Positions 21,105 through 29,439 of a DNA stretch of 64,000 nucleotides are shown piece by piece. The notes under the pieces were generated by a model, which was given only the letters and a program-made list of their open reading frames with translations, did no database searches and had not been told where the DNA came from. Origin of the DNA: Rhodospirillaceae bacterium. GTDB lineage: Bacteria > Pseudomonadota > Alphaproteobacteria > DSM-16000 > Inquilinaceae. The stretch is taken from contig JACKIH010000003.1 of assembly GCA_020638575.1 (NCBI GenBank), positions 1,903,501 to 1,967,500 of the forward strand, given 5' to 3'. Numbering within the stretch: the stretch's first letter is position 1; each line of letters starts with the position of its first letter. A program made the translations under genes and the position numbers.

Positions 21105-22420
21105 TCCTGAAAGCCAAGGAGCGCGGGAACGCGCCGCAGTTGGCTCGCTACCTCCTCGCCATGCGGGAGAACGATCATGTCGAACTGCATGAGGTCCGCG
21201 GCTTCATCAGCGAGAAGCTGCTGGAAGCCTTCAATGAGGCGGACGCGATCGCCAGGGGCACACGCTGTAAGAACTATCTCTTCTCGATGAGCCTCAACCC
21301 GCCGGAGGGCGCAAACGTCACCGCCGAGGCTTTCGAACGGGCGATCTCCCGGATCGAGCAGAAGATCGGACTGGAGAGCCAGCCGCGCGCCGTTGTCTTC
21401 CACGAGAAGGACGGCAGGCGGCACGCCCACGTCGTCTGGTCGCGCATCGATTCGGAGAAGATGCGGGCGATCAACCTTGCCCACTACAAGATGAAGCTCC
21501 GGGATGTCTCCCGGCAGCTCTACCTGGAGCATGGCTGGGAGTTGCCGCGCGGCTTGCAGGACCGCAGCCTGCGCGATCCTTTGAATTTTTCGCGGGAGGA
21601 ATGGCAGCAGGCGCGGCGCGTCGGGCTCGATCCCAAAGAGATCAAGGCGGCGTTCCAGCAGGCATGGAGGGCCTCGGATAGCCGCGCCGCATTCGAGCAG
21701 GCGCTCAAGGAGCGCGGCTTCTGGCTTGCGCGGGGCGACCGGCGCGGGTTCGTGGCGGTGGACTATCGCGGCGAGACCTATGCCGTCGCCCGCTATGCCG
21801 GGATCAAGGCAAAGGAGGCTGAGGCCAAGCTGGGCGATCCCCAGAAGCTTCGATCGATCGAAGAGGTCAAGGCCGAGATTGCCAGCGGCATGACCGAGAG
21901 GCTCGAAGCCTTCATCAAGGACGTGGAGCGGGACGCCTCTCGGCGGTCGGCGTTCACCGATTTTCGCAAGGTGGAGATCGCGGGACGCCACCAGGACGAA
22001 CGCGGGCGGCTCGCCGAAGCCCATGAGAAGCGCTGGCAGGCTGAGACCAGCGCACGGGCGGCGCGCCTGCCCCGCGGGTTCTCTGGACTCTGGCACCGCC
22101 TGACCGGCGGCTACGCAAAGGTCAAAGCCCAGAATGAGCGCGAGGCGTTCGAAGCCCTGCGCCGCGACCAGGCAGAAAAGGACGGGCTGATCGTTCGGCA
22201 GATCGAAGTGCGGCAGGCGCTACAGCGGGACATCAAAGCGCAGCGTGCAGCCGCCCAAGAAGAGCTGCTTCGCCTGCGCGAAGACATTGGACGCTACCAG
22301 ACGCTGGGCGAGGATGACCGGATCATTCGCCGTACCCGCGATGCAGGCGACGACCCGGACCGGCCCAGCCGGCCCCGCGCACCACGCCAGAGGCGCAGAC
22401 GCGGCTTCGACCCTACTTAG
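21101..22420 (+). CDS. MOB-P type relaxase (relaxase/mobilization nuclease domain)
   Basis: The 439-residue protein begins with GTG (ILKAKERGNAPQLARYLL). It has the relaxase motif III HxH as His108-Ala-His110 in GRRHAHVVW, and motifs around FSMSLNPPEG. Tyr17 in LARYLL is the likely nicking residue. The C-terminal half is charged and coiled-coil-rich (EELLRLREDIGRYQTL) and has no helicase or primase. It would nick at oriT and pilot the strand through a conjugation pore supplied by another element. Confidence 0.88.
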   Translation: MILKAKERGNAPQLARYLLAMRENDHVELHEVRGFISEKLLEAFNEADAIARGTRCKNYLFSMSLNPPEGANVTAEAFERAISRIEQKIGLESQPRAVVFHEKDGRRHAHVVWSRIDSEKMRAINLAHYKMKLRDVSRQLYLEHGWELPRGLQDRSLRDPLNFSREEWQQARRVGLDPKEIKAAFQQAWRASDSRAAFEQALKERGFWLARGDRRGFVAVDYRGETYAVARYAGIKAKEAEAKLGDPQKLRSIEEVKAEIASGMTERLEAFIKDVERDASRRSAFTDFRKVEIAGRHQDERGRLAEAHEKRWQAETSARAARLPRGFSGLWHRLTGGYAKVKAQNEREAFEALRRDQAEKDGLIVRQIEVRQALQRDIKAQRAAAQEELLRLREDIGRYQTLGEDDRIIRRTRDAGDDPDRPSRPRAPRQRRRRGFDPT

Positions 22421-22444
22421 GGCAAAATGGGACTTGGCAGGTCG

Positions 22445-22469
22445 GGAAGGGCGCTCTGTGCGCCCTTCC
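22445..22469. terminator. bidirectional terminator-like hairpin
   Basis: GGAAGGGCGC (22445-22454) pairs perfectly with GCGCCCTTCC (22460-22469) around a 5-base loop. It lies between the convergent ends of the relaxase gene and the small minus-strand gene, where a shared terminator is expected. No T-run follows. Confidence 0.6.
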
Positions 22470-22475
22470 GTCCGC

Positions 22476-22703
22476 CTACTCCTCATCCTCCAGCTTCTGC
22501 CGCAGGACGATCCGCCCGCCGTTAGCCGGGACCAGATCGAGCTGGAGCGTCATCCCCTTTGCGTCTTCGTGGTCCCAGGCCGCCCCGATGCGGGTCCAGT
22601 AGGATTTCTCGCCGCGCTCGCTCACATGGTAGGCGATCAGGGCGGGAGGCTGGGTTTCGCGGGCCTGCTCCTCGCGGCCCTTGTTGCGGTGACGTGTCGT
22701 CAT
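22476..22703 (-). CDS. small conserved-looking protein of mobile elements, unknown function
   Basis: The 75-residue protein starts at an ATG after GAAAGGAGAAGACC, a very strong ribosome site. It is charged at the N-terminus (TTRHRNKGREEQARE) and then has AYHVSERGEKSYWTRIGAAW and a beta-like end rich in L and V (LQLDLVPANGGRIVLRQKL). I have the impression that similar proteins accompany relaxases in alphaproteobacterial islands, but I cannot name a family. A single-domain cytoplasmic protein is likely. It faces the relaxase tail to tail. Confidence 0.7.
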   Translation of the reverse strand: MTTRHRNKGREEQARETQPPALIAYHVSERGEKSYWTRIGAAWDHEDAKGMTLQLDLVPANGGRIVLRQKLEDEE

Positions 22704-23421
22704 GGTCTTCTCCTTTCGGGTTGGGTTTTCCTCGTAACGCCTTCCCGTCAGACTGGGCGGACAAGCCGGGGATGCACCGCAGGGGAACTGGCAACACGGC
22801 GCGCGTAGCGCGGTGGTGCGGGCAACCAGTTGCATCACCGGCGCGCGCGGTCAGGATCAGGCGTCAGAGTCGAGGAATACCCGGCCGCAAAGGAGCGACG
22901 ACGGTACGGATTTTTCCGCAGCCCGCCGCGAGACAACCCCGGAAACCTCCAGCCAAGACCGCCCTCAAACTGCCAGGAAGCGCGCAGAGCGGCCGATATC
23001 CTTTCCCGCCCGCTGCGGGTCCATCGATCACAAGTGCAGAGGCGCGACTGCCTACCGGCTGGGCCTTCGGCGTCACGGCGCCATCTGTCCGGCGGGCCGA
23101 TGCGGCTGATGAATGGCAGCGGCATGTGCGCCGTCCGTGCGTCCAGTCCATTCCTGAGGTCACAACAGCGCCCGGATGCTGCCCGACCTTTAGCGCGCGG
23201 GTGAAGCTCGCCCCGATCGCGCCCGCCTCCTCTTTCCGGTCGTCCGGCCTTCGGGCCTTTCAAATCACGTTCTGGCAGCCCGGTCCCGCCGGGATGCAAG
23301 CGTGAAGCTCCTCCTCTTCGTTGCGGCCTGCCTCGGCAGGTGCATCCCAGGACCGGCCTGCTTGGCCGTGAGGGTCATGAAAGGCCCGGATAGGCCGGGC
23401 TTCAACGGAAAGGAGGAGACC
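22704..23421. other. 718-bp stretch without a supported gene
   Basis: Open frames are present in several phases but lack ribosome sites and family features. The right end carries two short hairpins (CCTGCC-TC-GGCAGG near 23,330 and GCCCGG-ATAGG-CCGGGC near 23,387-23,403) ahead of the small membrane protein gene. They could be 5' leader structures for that gene. Confidence 0.5.
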
Positions 23422-23586
23422 ATGGTCTCGATCAATTCAACCTTCACAGCCGCGGCTGGCGGCAACGGCGTCAGCATCTTCTGGCTGCTGGTGTTCATCA
23501 TCATCCTTGATGACGACAGGAAACGCCGCGCACGCAAGCCGGCACCACATCAAGCGGCGCCTCCGCCCGCCGGGCCGCGCCGGTAA
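23422..23586 (+). CDS. small single-pass membrane protein, 54 residues
   Basis: The ATG follows AAAGGAGGAGACC, close to a perfect ribosome site, which is the main support for a gene this short. A hydrophobic segment (VSIFWLLVFIIIL, about residues 17-29) follows a glycine-rich start. The end is basic and proline-rich (DDDRKRRARKP...). This suggests one membrane helix with a positive cytoplasmic tail. A strong hairpin closes the transcript at 23594-23619. Function unknown. Confidence 0.6.
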   Translation: MVSINSTFTAAAGGNGVSIFWLLVFIIILDDDRKRRARKPAPHQAAPPPAGPRR

Positions 23587-23593
23587 CGCAAAG

Positions 23594-23619
23594 CGCTCCG
23601 GCCCCGCAGGGCCGGAGCG
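23594..23619 (+). terminator. strong hairpin after the small membrane protein gene
   Basis: CGCTCCGGCCC (23594-23604) pairs perfectly with GGGCCGGAGCG (23609-23619) around a CGCA loop, 8 bases beyond the stop codon. The T-run is weak, so it is terminator-like rather than certain. Confidence 0.6.
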
Positions 23620-23719
23620 TTGCGGTCAGAACCTGTGACTGACGGCTGAATTAAATACAACTTGGCACACAACTGCGAGCGCTCTAATTTGTTTCCAGCT
23701 AGAAACTGGGAGCCGGCAC

Positions 23720-24511
23720 TTGACAAAGACGTGTATATTGCTTGGCACCGGTCGTGCCGCCCAGGAAGTCGCGAAGACTATTCAGGCAACTCATAAAGAG
23801 GTTGAACTAGCATGCTGGAGAAGTGCTGCCCGGATTCACCAAAGCGTCTCAACCGTCAATTGGACGGTAACCATCAAAAATATTGATTCATTCTCTGACA
23901 GATTTGTGAGCTCATCGATCAACAAGGTTTGTTTGATTGGAAGAGTATCTGATCAGGACATACGCCAGCCTTCGGACCGAGAAAGTCTGGCTGCACTTCT
24001 GAGAGATGGGGCAACGCTACCCAAGGTATTGAGGCGCTTGGCACAAAAGGTAAGCGCGAAAGGGATTGAATTTTCAAATCTTTCGAGGGAGTTCCCCGAG
24101 TTTTCGATCGAAGACTTTGTGGACCGACGTGCAGACACAAATGAGATTGGCTGGTTCAAAAAAGTACGGCACTCTGCCGACAGCGCTTCTGGTGTAATTG
24201 TTCCTGATTCTGCAGTCGTGTTTGACAACGATCAATTGGAGATGGAAAAAGAAGACGGCGTTGATGCCCTACTTGACCGAATTGGTGCGCATGGATTCGG
24301 CAAGGCCAAGCCGAGCATGTTAGTCAAGACCAGCCCTTCTGGCCTTGGCGCTATTTTACCTTGCGTAATCGGACCGCGAACCATCAAAAAAGCCGCAACT
24401 GCAGGCATAGGGCTAATTTTGGTCGATGCTGAATGCACCGTGCTTGTCGAGCGCAATCAATTTGGAGCCGAACTCTCCGCCCGTGGGGTCAAACTTATCT
24501 CAATCAACTAA
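23720..24511 (+). CDS. LpxI-fold protein in low-GC cargo, active-site motif altered
   Basis: The 263-residue protein follows the LpxI (UDP-2,3-diacylglucosamine hydrolase) layout. An N-terminal Rossmann-like part (CILLGTGRAAQEVAKTIQA) precedes a C-terminal domain with DGVDALLDRIG, then KTSPSGLGAILPCVIGPRTI and AGIGLILVDAECTVLVERNQF. Housekeeping LpxI proteins carry EGTD and a QDxRxDxPxIGP segment. Here the matching positions read DGVD and GLGAILPCVIGP, so residues thought to serve metal binding or catalysis are missing. A TTG start is needed, with GGGAG upstream. Base composition is far more AT-rich than the flanks. It is probably a repurposed relative, not a lipid A enzyme. It overlaps the convergent gene by 8 bases. 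Confidence 0.65.
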   Translation: MTKTCILLGTGRAAQEVAKTIQATHKEVELACWRSAARIHQSVSTVNWTVTIKNIDSFSDRFVSSSINKVCLIGRVSDQDIRQPSDRESLAALLRDGATLPKVLRRLAQKVSAKGIEFSNLSREFPEFSIEDFVDRRADTNEIGWFKKVRHSADSASGVIVPDSAVVFDNDQLEMEKEDGVDALLDRIGAHGFGKAKPSMLVKTSPSGLGAILPCVIGPRTIKKAATAGIGLILVDAECTVLVERNQFGAELSARGVKLISIN

Positions 24512-25220
24512 GTTGACCTTGAGCACCCTTGGCGTCTTTCGTTGCTTTGGTGACAATCCCATTGGCAGCAATTCCAACTTCCTCGTCCAGCCCTTCATGC
24601 CTAATTCGCTCAAGCCAAGCTCTGATCCTGTCAGCTTTGGACTGCGTCGTCGGTGTAAATCCAGCGGATATATTTGCAGAAAAGGATCGGATATCTCCTG
24701 TTGGGTCGCGTTGGCAAAGTATATAAGCGTCCGGTAGATCGAGCAAACACGGGACAACAAAAACCAGCCTGCCAGTTCGTTCGCCTTTGACATACCGCAC
24801 CACGCGGTCGATCTCGTGGTGTCTCACAATAATAACTAGTGTCGTTTCCGTCGACTCTATCAGTTTGTCCAATTCGCACCTGCATTCATCATATTTGTCT
24901 AAAAAATCGACCCAATCAGTACACAGAAACCACGTTTCTCCCTTCCTACTAATCGCTACCCTCTCGCCTACTGGAGAAATGACGCTCTTTGCGAGGTCGG
25001 CATAGTGCTCGTATATTACCGATGCCGCATCTTTACAAGGGGCTTCGCCCAGAGTGCACTGATATTCATACAGCCTACGTATAGAAACCAAATCAAAAAA
25101 ATCTCTATCCGCACTATTGACTATTGGACCTATTGCCTGCCTAGGCCGCTCGACAATCTTCGAAAGCTTTGAGACTGAAATGTTCAGCTGCTTCAAAAGG
25201 ATTTGGTCGCGCGCACTCAT
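24504..25220 (-). CDS. unknown protein of low-GC cargo, convergent with the LpxI-like gene
   Basis: The 238-residue product starts MSARDQILLKQLNISVSKLSKIV. Residues 8-40 look like a helix-turn-helix (LNISVSKLSKIVERPRQAIG). The rest is a mixed alpha/beta domain with several cysteines and histidines (LVIIVRHHEIDRVVRYV) and no membrane segment. GC is about 45 percent, like the gene it faces, so the two probably arrived together. The 3' ends overlap by 8 bases. I do not recognise the family. Confidence 0.6.
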   Translation of the reverse strand: MSARDQILLKQLNISVSKLSKIVERPRQAIGPIVNSADRDFFDLVSIRRLYEYQCTLGEAPCKDAASVIYEHYADLAKSVISPVGERVAISRKGETWFLCTDWVDFLDKYDECRCELDKLIESTETTLVIIVRHHEIDRVVRYVKGERTGRLVFVVPCLLDLPDAYILCQRDPTGDIRSFSANISAGFTPTTQSKADRIRAWLERIRHEGLDEEVGIAANGIVTKATKDAKGAQGQLS

Positions 25221-25555
25221 CTACAATCGTTTACCTCACTATGGACCGGAGACCGATATCACGAAAGCGGGGTTGGTTCCAATGAACTGGAGTTCATGAT
25301 CGACCGGCCACTAGATACAACCATGAGCGACAGCTCGTGTCCAGAGTAGACGAACTTGTGTGGTACAGAACACGAACATCGACAGGGTAGCGTCGAAATT
25401 CCGCACTGGTAGTGTTGAGTTCATTGCGTTTCGCTGACTCGATCAAGCATTGGTTGAAAAATTGCTCGCAATTGACCGGAATCGCATGGCTGCGGTGGCA
25501 TTGGCGTGAGTGAGCCGGAGTCCTGGCTGATTTTGATGAAATATGTTTGCAATTG
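25221..25555. other. 335-bp AT-rich intergenic region
   Basis: It separates two divergent genes of the low-GC cargo and probably holds both promoters. I see no repeats, RNA genes or strong operators. An upstream in-frame TTG of the dioxygenase gene (25547) lies at its right edge. Confidence 0.45.
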
Positions 25556-26890
25556 ATGGTTTCTGTTCTAAACTCAAATCAGGTGGCGTTCGACAGCTGC
25601 CTCCACCGCAACCGACAAGGGCCTAATTGGACGGATTTGCAGGTATTTCACGGCAGCGAGCCTGATGGAACTGGCAAAATCCGCCAATGCCTTACTTGTC
25701 CAGACACAAGGACCATGCCTATGTGTGAAGATCTGGGTGGCAATGGCCGCTGCGGCCCCGCAAATGCGACGGACGAAAGGACCCAGCTTTTTGTGGGTCA
25801 GGCTGATGAATTCATCGATAAGGGGCTTGCTCAACTGGGCTTCTCTAAACTGGCCGATGTGGCGACGGCCGGATTGCCCAATTCTCGCGAAGTAGAGCCG
25901 GTGATTATTCGAGACTATCGGAATATTAAAGCCGACGAGATGGATCAGATGGTTCATCAATATTTTGGTCGCGAGGCCAACACCCATTTTTTGGTGTTGA
26001 ATCCGGACGCGCCTCCCCGGTCGACCCACCCACTTCTTGATCTCTGCGGTCAATTGCGGGAGGCGATGCCCGTGGCGTTCCCGGTTAGCCATCCAATGGA
26101 AACACATCCAGAGGCAGTTTCCCGGTTTGGCCGTCCCGATGGGACCCTCAAAATCTATGATCTTGAGACGAAGGACGGTTCAAACGGCTACCGCGAACAA
26201 GCGGAGACGTCAGAAGAGTTTCTGGCCCACAACGATGGCCTTGGCTATGCGGGAGCCGTGGAAGCCGTAGCGCTATATGCCGACTCAGTTCCTCTGGCTG
26301 GTGGCTATACCTTCTTTTCCAACTTTGTAGAAAAGGCGCTTTACCTCGCGGCAACCGACATCGAAGCATTCCGGTCGCTATTTCTACCCGATGCTATGAC
26401 GGCGCTTCGCCCGAGGGGCAAGGGTGCGATCTGCGTGACGACGCCAATCTGCTTCATCAATGAACAGGATCAGCCTCAAGTTTTCTTCAGAGTGAGGACT
26501 GGCGAATATCAAATCTCTTGGCGGACCGATGTGCCCGCACTGGTCCGCGGGATCAAATTCTTGAACGAAATGGCGAAGCCTTTTGCACCCGGCTCGACCT
26601 TTGTTCATCTAATGCGCAAAGGTCAAGGGAGCATCGCTAGAAACGGCTTTGCGGTTCACGGACGCACCGCTTTCTTGAATGGGAAGGAGTTGGGGCAGAG
26701 GCGAGTACTCGCACGGAAGTGGTTCATGACTGCGGAGAGGCACACTGTATATAAGCATGTTCCCGGGATGCACATCAAAAGGACGTATGCTGCAATCTAC
26801 CCCGAACTCTTCGGCGAAGCGCGCCTTTACGGTGAATGGAACTACGATTCCAAGCTCGGCTGCAACATCAATTCAATAGCAGCCGAATAG
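25556..26890 (+). CDS. TauD/clavaminate-synthase-like Fe(II)/2-oxoglutarate dioxygenase
   Basis: The 444-residue protein carries the facial triad: His225-Asn-Asp227 in EEFLAHNDGLGY, and distal His368 in AVHGRTAFLNG, followed by Arg387 in VLARKWFM as the likely 2-oxoglutarate anchor. These match the TauD/CAS-like group that hydroxylates amino acids and small molecules. The N-terminal 60 residues contain a cysteine cluster (CLTCPDT...MCED...CGP) not typical of the family, and could be spurious if translation starts at 25715, where AAGGACC precedes ATGCCTATG. Substrate unknown. It lies alone in moderately low-GC DNA of the island. Confidence 0.8.
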   Translation: MVSVLNSNQVAFDSCLHRNRQGPNWTDLQVFHGSEPDGTGKIRQCLTCPDTRTMPMCEDLGGNGRCGPANATDERTQLFVGQADEFIDKGLAQLGFSKLADVATAGLPNSREVEPVIIRDYRNIKADEMDQMVHQYFGREANTHFLVLNPDAPPRSTHPLLDLCGQLREAMPVAFPVSHPMETHPEAVSRFGRPDGTLKIYDLETKDGSNGYREQAETSEEFLAHNDGLGYAGAVEAVALYADSVPLAGGYTFFSNFVEKALYLAATDIEAFRSLFLPDAMTALRPRGKGAICVTTPICFINEQDQPQVFFRVRTGEYQISWRTDVPALVRGIKFLNEMAKPFAPGSTFVHLMRKGQGSIARNGFAVHGRTAFLNGKELGQRRVLARKWFMTAERHTVYKHVPGMHIKRTYAAIYPELFGEARLYGEWNYDSKLGCNINSIAAE

Positions 26891-27014
26891 GCCATGCCGA
26901 GGCGACAGCGACTTTTGTTGACCTTGGCAGGTGGTGGCGAAGCGCCAGCCGGTTCATGAGGGAAAGGCCGTGGAGCGGGGCTCGGCAGGAGAGCGGGATG
27001 CCACGCGGCTACGG

Positions 27015-27245
27015 CTAGTCCTGCGGCGGTGCGAAGAACGTCCCGACTTCTACACCAAGCGCCTGCGCGCAGCCCCAGAGCCTCGATGCGGCGATGCGGT
27101 CCGTGGCGTTTTCGTACTTCTGGATTTGTTGAAAAGAGACGCCGACGCGGTGGCCAAGTTCAGTCTGGCTCATATTGGCCTTTAGACGTAGGCGTCGTAG
27201 GTTGGCACCGACGATCTGATCGACGGGGTGGGGGTCTGTTTTCAT
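27015..27245 (-). CDS. XRE-family (Cro/CI-type) transcriptional regulator
   Basis: The 76-residue protein is a single helix-turn-helix domain (LRRLRLKANMSQTELGHRVGVSFQQIQKYENATDRI) with no effector domain. Its ATG overlaps the stop of the upstream resolvase gene as ATGA, so both are made from one message. It may control the resolvase or other island genes. The palindromes AAAGGG-AA-CCCTTT upstream of the resolvase are possible binding sites. Confidence 0.9.
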   Translation of the reverse strand: MKTDPHPVDQIVGANLRRLRLKANMSQTELGHRVGVSFQQIQKYENATDRIAASRLWGCAQALGVEVGTFFAPPQD

Positions 27246-27811
27246 GGCGGTTCCTCCTTCTTGTTGGTGATTGCCCGCATCAAGGTCCGTGGGCAGACGC
27301 GATAGCGGCTGGCCAGGTCCTTGAGAGTTTCGATCTGTGCCGCGAGCGCCGCCCGCGCGGCTTCCACCTGTGCCGCAGCAAGCTTCGGGGGCCTTCCCAG
27401 GTGAGTTCCGCGCCGTCGCGCGGCCTCCATGCCTGCCTTGGTCCGCTCGGCAATCAGCGCACGTTCCAGTTCGGAGAAGGCGTTTCGGATTTGGTAGTTG
27501 AAGCGCCCCATCGGGGTTGCGGTATCGAACGCCTCGGTGAGTGCCCGAAATTCCACACCCTTTGCCGCCAGCTCCTCCAGCACACGCAGCGCGTCCAGGA
27601 GGGAGCGAAAGGCCCTGTCCATCTTCCAGACCAGCAGGGTGTCGCCGCGCCTGAGGGCGGCAAGCGCCGCCTGGAACTGGGGCCGCTCGACAGCGACGGC
27701 TGACACGCCCTCATCCCGGAAGATGCGCTCGCACCCCGCCGCAGTCAGCGCGTCGAGCTGGAGGCTGAGGTTCTGTTCTTCTGTCGATACGCGGGCGTAG
27801 CCAATCCTCAT
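27242..27811 (-). CDS. serine resolvase/invertase of the Hin/Tn3 type
   Basis: The 189-residue product starts MRIGYARVSTEEQ, with nucleophile Ser9. It has LVWKMDRAFRSLLD, the long helix with ERALIAERTKAGM, and a C-terminal helix-turn-helix (LKDLASRYRVCPRTLMRAI). It is the small type of serine recombinase that resolves or inverts short segments. It is coupled to a downstream XRE regulator. The reading frame is open further upstream to 27976, but family members start at MRIGYARVS. Confidence 0.92.
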   Translation of the reverse strand: MRIGYARVSTEEQNLSLQLDALTAAGCERIFRDEGVSAVAVERPQFQAALAALRRGDTLLVWKMDRAFRSLLDALRVLEELAAKGVEFRALTEAFDTATPMGRFNYQIRNAFSELERALIAERTKAGMEAARRRGTHLGRPPKLAAAQVEAARAALAAQIETLKDLASRYRVCPRTLMRAITNKKEEPP

Positions 27812-27903
27812 TGCAATTCGTAGCCGCGGCCTCCTGGGACGCGGGCGGTGTGGGTTCATCAATGCGTTGCTGAGCGCCACCCGCGCCGGCCGCAGGGGTG
27901 ACA

Positions 27904-28043
27904 AAAGGGAACCCTTTCTGCACGGCGCTTGAGAGCGGTCAGCCGCCATCTCGCTGGGCTGTATCACCAGCCGCAAGCTAGAATAGAGATATAGAATAAC
28001 TGCGATCTATTGTCCATATTTTATTGACAAAAGGGTTCCTTTT
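27904..28043. promoter_or_regulatory. pair of AAAGGG-NN-CCTTT palindromes upstream of the resolvase
   Basis: TGACAAAAGGG-AA-CCCTTT (27904-27917 core) and TTGACAAAAGGG-TT-CCTTTT (28030-28043 core) are 126 bases apart in the divergent region between the resolvase and the exported-protein gene. Their flanks agree in direct orientation while the central dinucleotides are AA and TT. They could be operators of the XRE regulator or recombination sites of the resolvase; both are inferred from symmetry and position. Confidence 0.4.
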
Positions 28044-28068
28044 CTTCAGCTCTTCAGGGATTAATTCA

Positions 28069-28401
28069 GTGAAAAAGACCCGCAAAACTTCGTATATTGC
28101 AGGTTTTATGTTGGTTGGCGCAGGGCTTTCGTTGCTCTCTGCGCCTGCGGCAGCCCTTACCGCCGGAGATGTCGTGGACCGGATGAGTTCCGATCAACGG
28201 ATCGGCTATCTCGCCGGCACGGTCGAGATGGCGGCGTTTCTATCCGGTCTCGCCGGGAATGCAGACCGGGCCGACTGCCTCACGTCCTGGTTCTACGAGC
28301 AGGACGGGACGGAAACGATCGTTGCCGCCCTGTCGCAATACAGGGACCGCCAAGCGCTGCCTGTTCTGCACCTGCTCATGAACCGGGCATGTGGGGAGTG
28401 A
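28069..28401 (+). CDS. small exported protein, possibly Rap1a/Tai-like
   Basis: The GTG start follows TTCAGGGATTAATTCA. The 110-residue product has a signal peptide (basic VKKTRKT, hydrophobic FMLVGAGLSLLSAP, AAALT). It then has a compact domain (RIGYLAGTVEMAAFLSG, DCLTSWFYEQDGTETI, LPVLHLLMNRAC) with three cysteines. The YLAG...C...L pattern resembles the Rap1a/Tai immunity-type domain, but I am not certain. No effector gene lies beside it, and the next gene is convergent. Confidence 0.6.
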   Translation: MKKTRKTSYIAGFMLVGAGLSLLSAPAAALTAGDVVDRMSSDQRIGYLAGTVEMAAFLSGLAGNADRADCLTSWFYEQDGTETIVAALSQYRDRQALPVLHLLMNRACGE

Positions 28402-28408
28402 CTGCGGG

Positions 28409-29254
28409 TTAGGACGGCCTGAAAGGATCGGTCGGCGCGGCATCCGGTGCGGGAGCACCCAGGGGAGGGGCAACTTCCGCCCCCTGGTGCGGCTCAACCT
28501 GATTGGCCGCGTCGGCGAAGGGCTGGCCGAGGCTAAGTCCGGTTTCGGAAGCGGGGTCGTAGTCTCTTGCGGCTGATGTCGTCCGCGTTGGTGCCGGGAG
28601 ACGATCATCCTCGGGGGCGCTGCCCGGAAGCCGGTATACTGCGGCGACGCTGGGCGGCATGGACGCTTCGAGGGCATCAAGCTCGTCAAGCGTACCTGCC
28701 AACGCGTCACTCGAAGGGTCGTCGCCGATCTGGTCCCGGCAGCGCGCAACCCGGTCACGGAAATCCCTGGCAGAATCAACCGACTGCTGGGCTTCCAGGA
28801 ACTGCTCCCAACTCCCGGCATCCGGGTTCCACGACTCCCAATCGATCTGGTCGCCGGCAACCTCGTTGCCATGCTCGTCGTAGATCGTGCCGTCCGCGGC
28901 CTGGAAGATGGAGAGGCCATCGGCCGTGCGGTTGGCTGAACGCAGTAACTCTTCCCTGAGCCGCTCGGCGTCGTGCAGTGCCCGCACGCTGGCGCGGTCG
29001 AGCGCGTGCAGGCGATCATTGATCTCCTGAATCTGCTGCGTCTGGAGCCGCTGCTGTTCGAGAATCTGGGCAAGGTCGGTAAGGTGGGCGGTGCGCTGCG
29101 ATTTCCGCGAGTTTTCCGCCTCGGCATTCGAGGAGCCAACCTGCCCGCTCAACACCGACCCATTGTCCTGTGCCGCGAGATAGGCGAGCTTGCGCCAAAG
29201 CTCTTGTGTCGGTGTCGCCGCTGCCCTGAATTCTTGCCCCGCCGCCAAATTCAT
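28409..29254 (-). CDS. coiled-coil protein of unknown function in the mobile island
   Basis: The 281-residue product starts after AAAGGATAGTCT. It has a long charged coiled-coil region (about 50-110: ILEQQRLQTQQIQEINDRLH, AERLREELLRSANRT) and then a low-complexity acidic and proline-rich C-terminus. It may be a transfer-associated or cargo protein; no catalytic motif is visible. It is convergent with the exported-protein gene, ending 7 bases from it. Confidence 0.6.
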   Translation of the reverse strand: MNLAAGQEFRAAATPTQELWRKLAYLAAQDNGSVLSGQVGSSNAEAENSRKSQRTAHLTDLAQILEQQRLQTQQIQEINDRLHALDRASVRALHDAERLREELLRSANRTADGLSIFQAADGTIYDEHGNEVAGDQIDWESWNPDAGSWEQFLEAQQSVDSARDFRDRVARCRDQIGDDPSSDALAGTLDELDALEASMPPSVAAVYRLPGSAPEDDRLPAPTRTTSAARDYDPASETGLSLGQPFADAANQVEPHQGAEVAPPLGAPAPDAAPTDPFRPS

Positions 29255-29395
29255 AGACTATCCTTTCTTCCCCATTGTTCTTTTATTATACATGATATTA
29301 GTTTTGATTTGCCAATTTAGAGTTCCATGATTTAAGCTTTGGCGAATGCCGCTCTTGTCATCACTTATGGGTGGCAAAACGGATATATCCGAAAT

Positions 29396-29436
29396 CACTC
29401 GCGTAAGGTATCGAATTATGATACTTTGCGTGAGTG
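29396..29436. promoter_or_regulatory. 17-bp inverted repeat overlapping the abiEi start
   Basis: CACTCGCGTAAGGTATC (29396-29412) and GATACTTTGCGTGAGTG (29420-29436) match at 14 of 17 positions around a 7-base centre. It ends 3 bases before the ATG. AbiEi-type antitoxins are known to bind inverted repeats in their own promoter, so this is a likely autoregulatory operator; this is inferred from its position. Confidence 0.6.
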
Positions 29437-29439
29437 AAT

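Noticed and set aside
22559..23305. Long plus-strand frames in the 22.7-23.4 kb gap
   Set aside because: They overlap a well-supported small minus-strand gene at one end and show a composition typical of chance frames.
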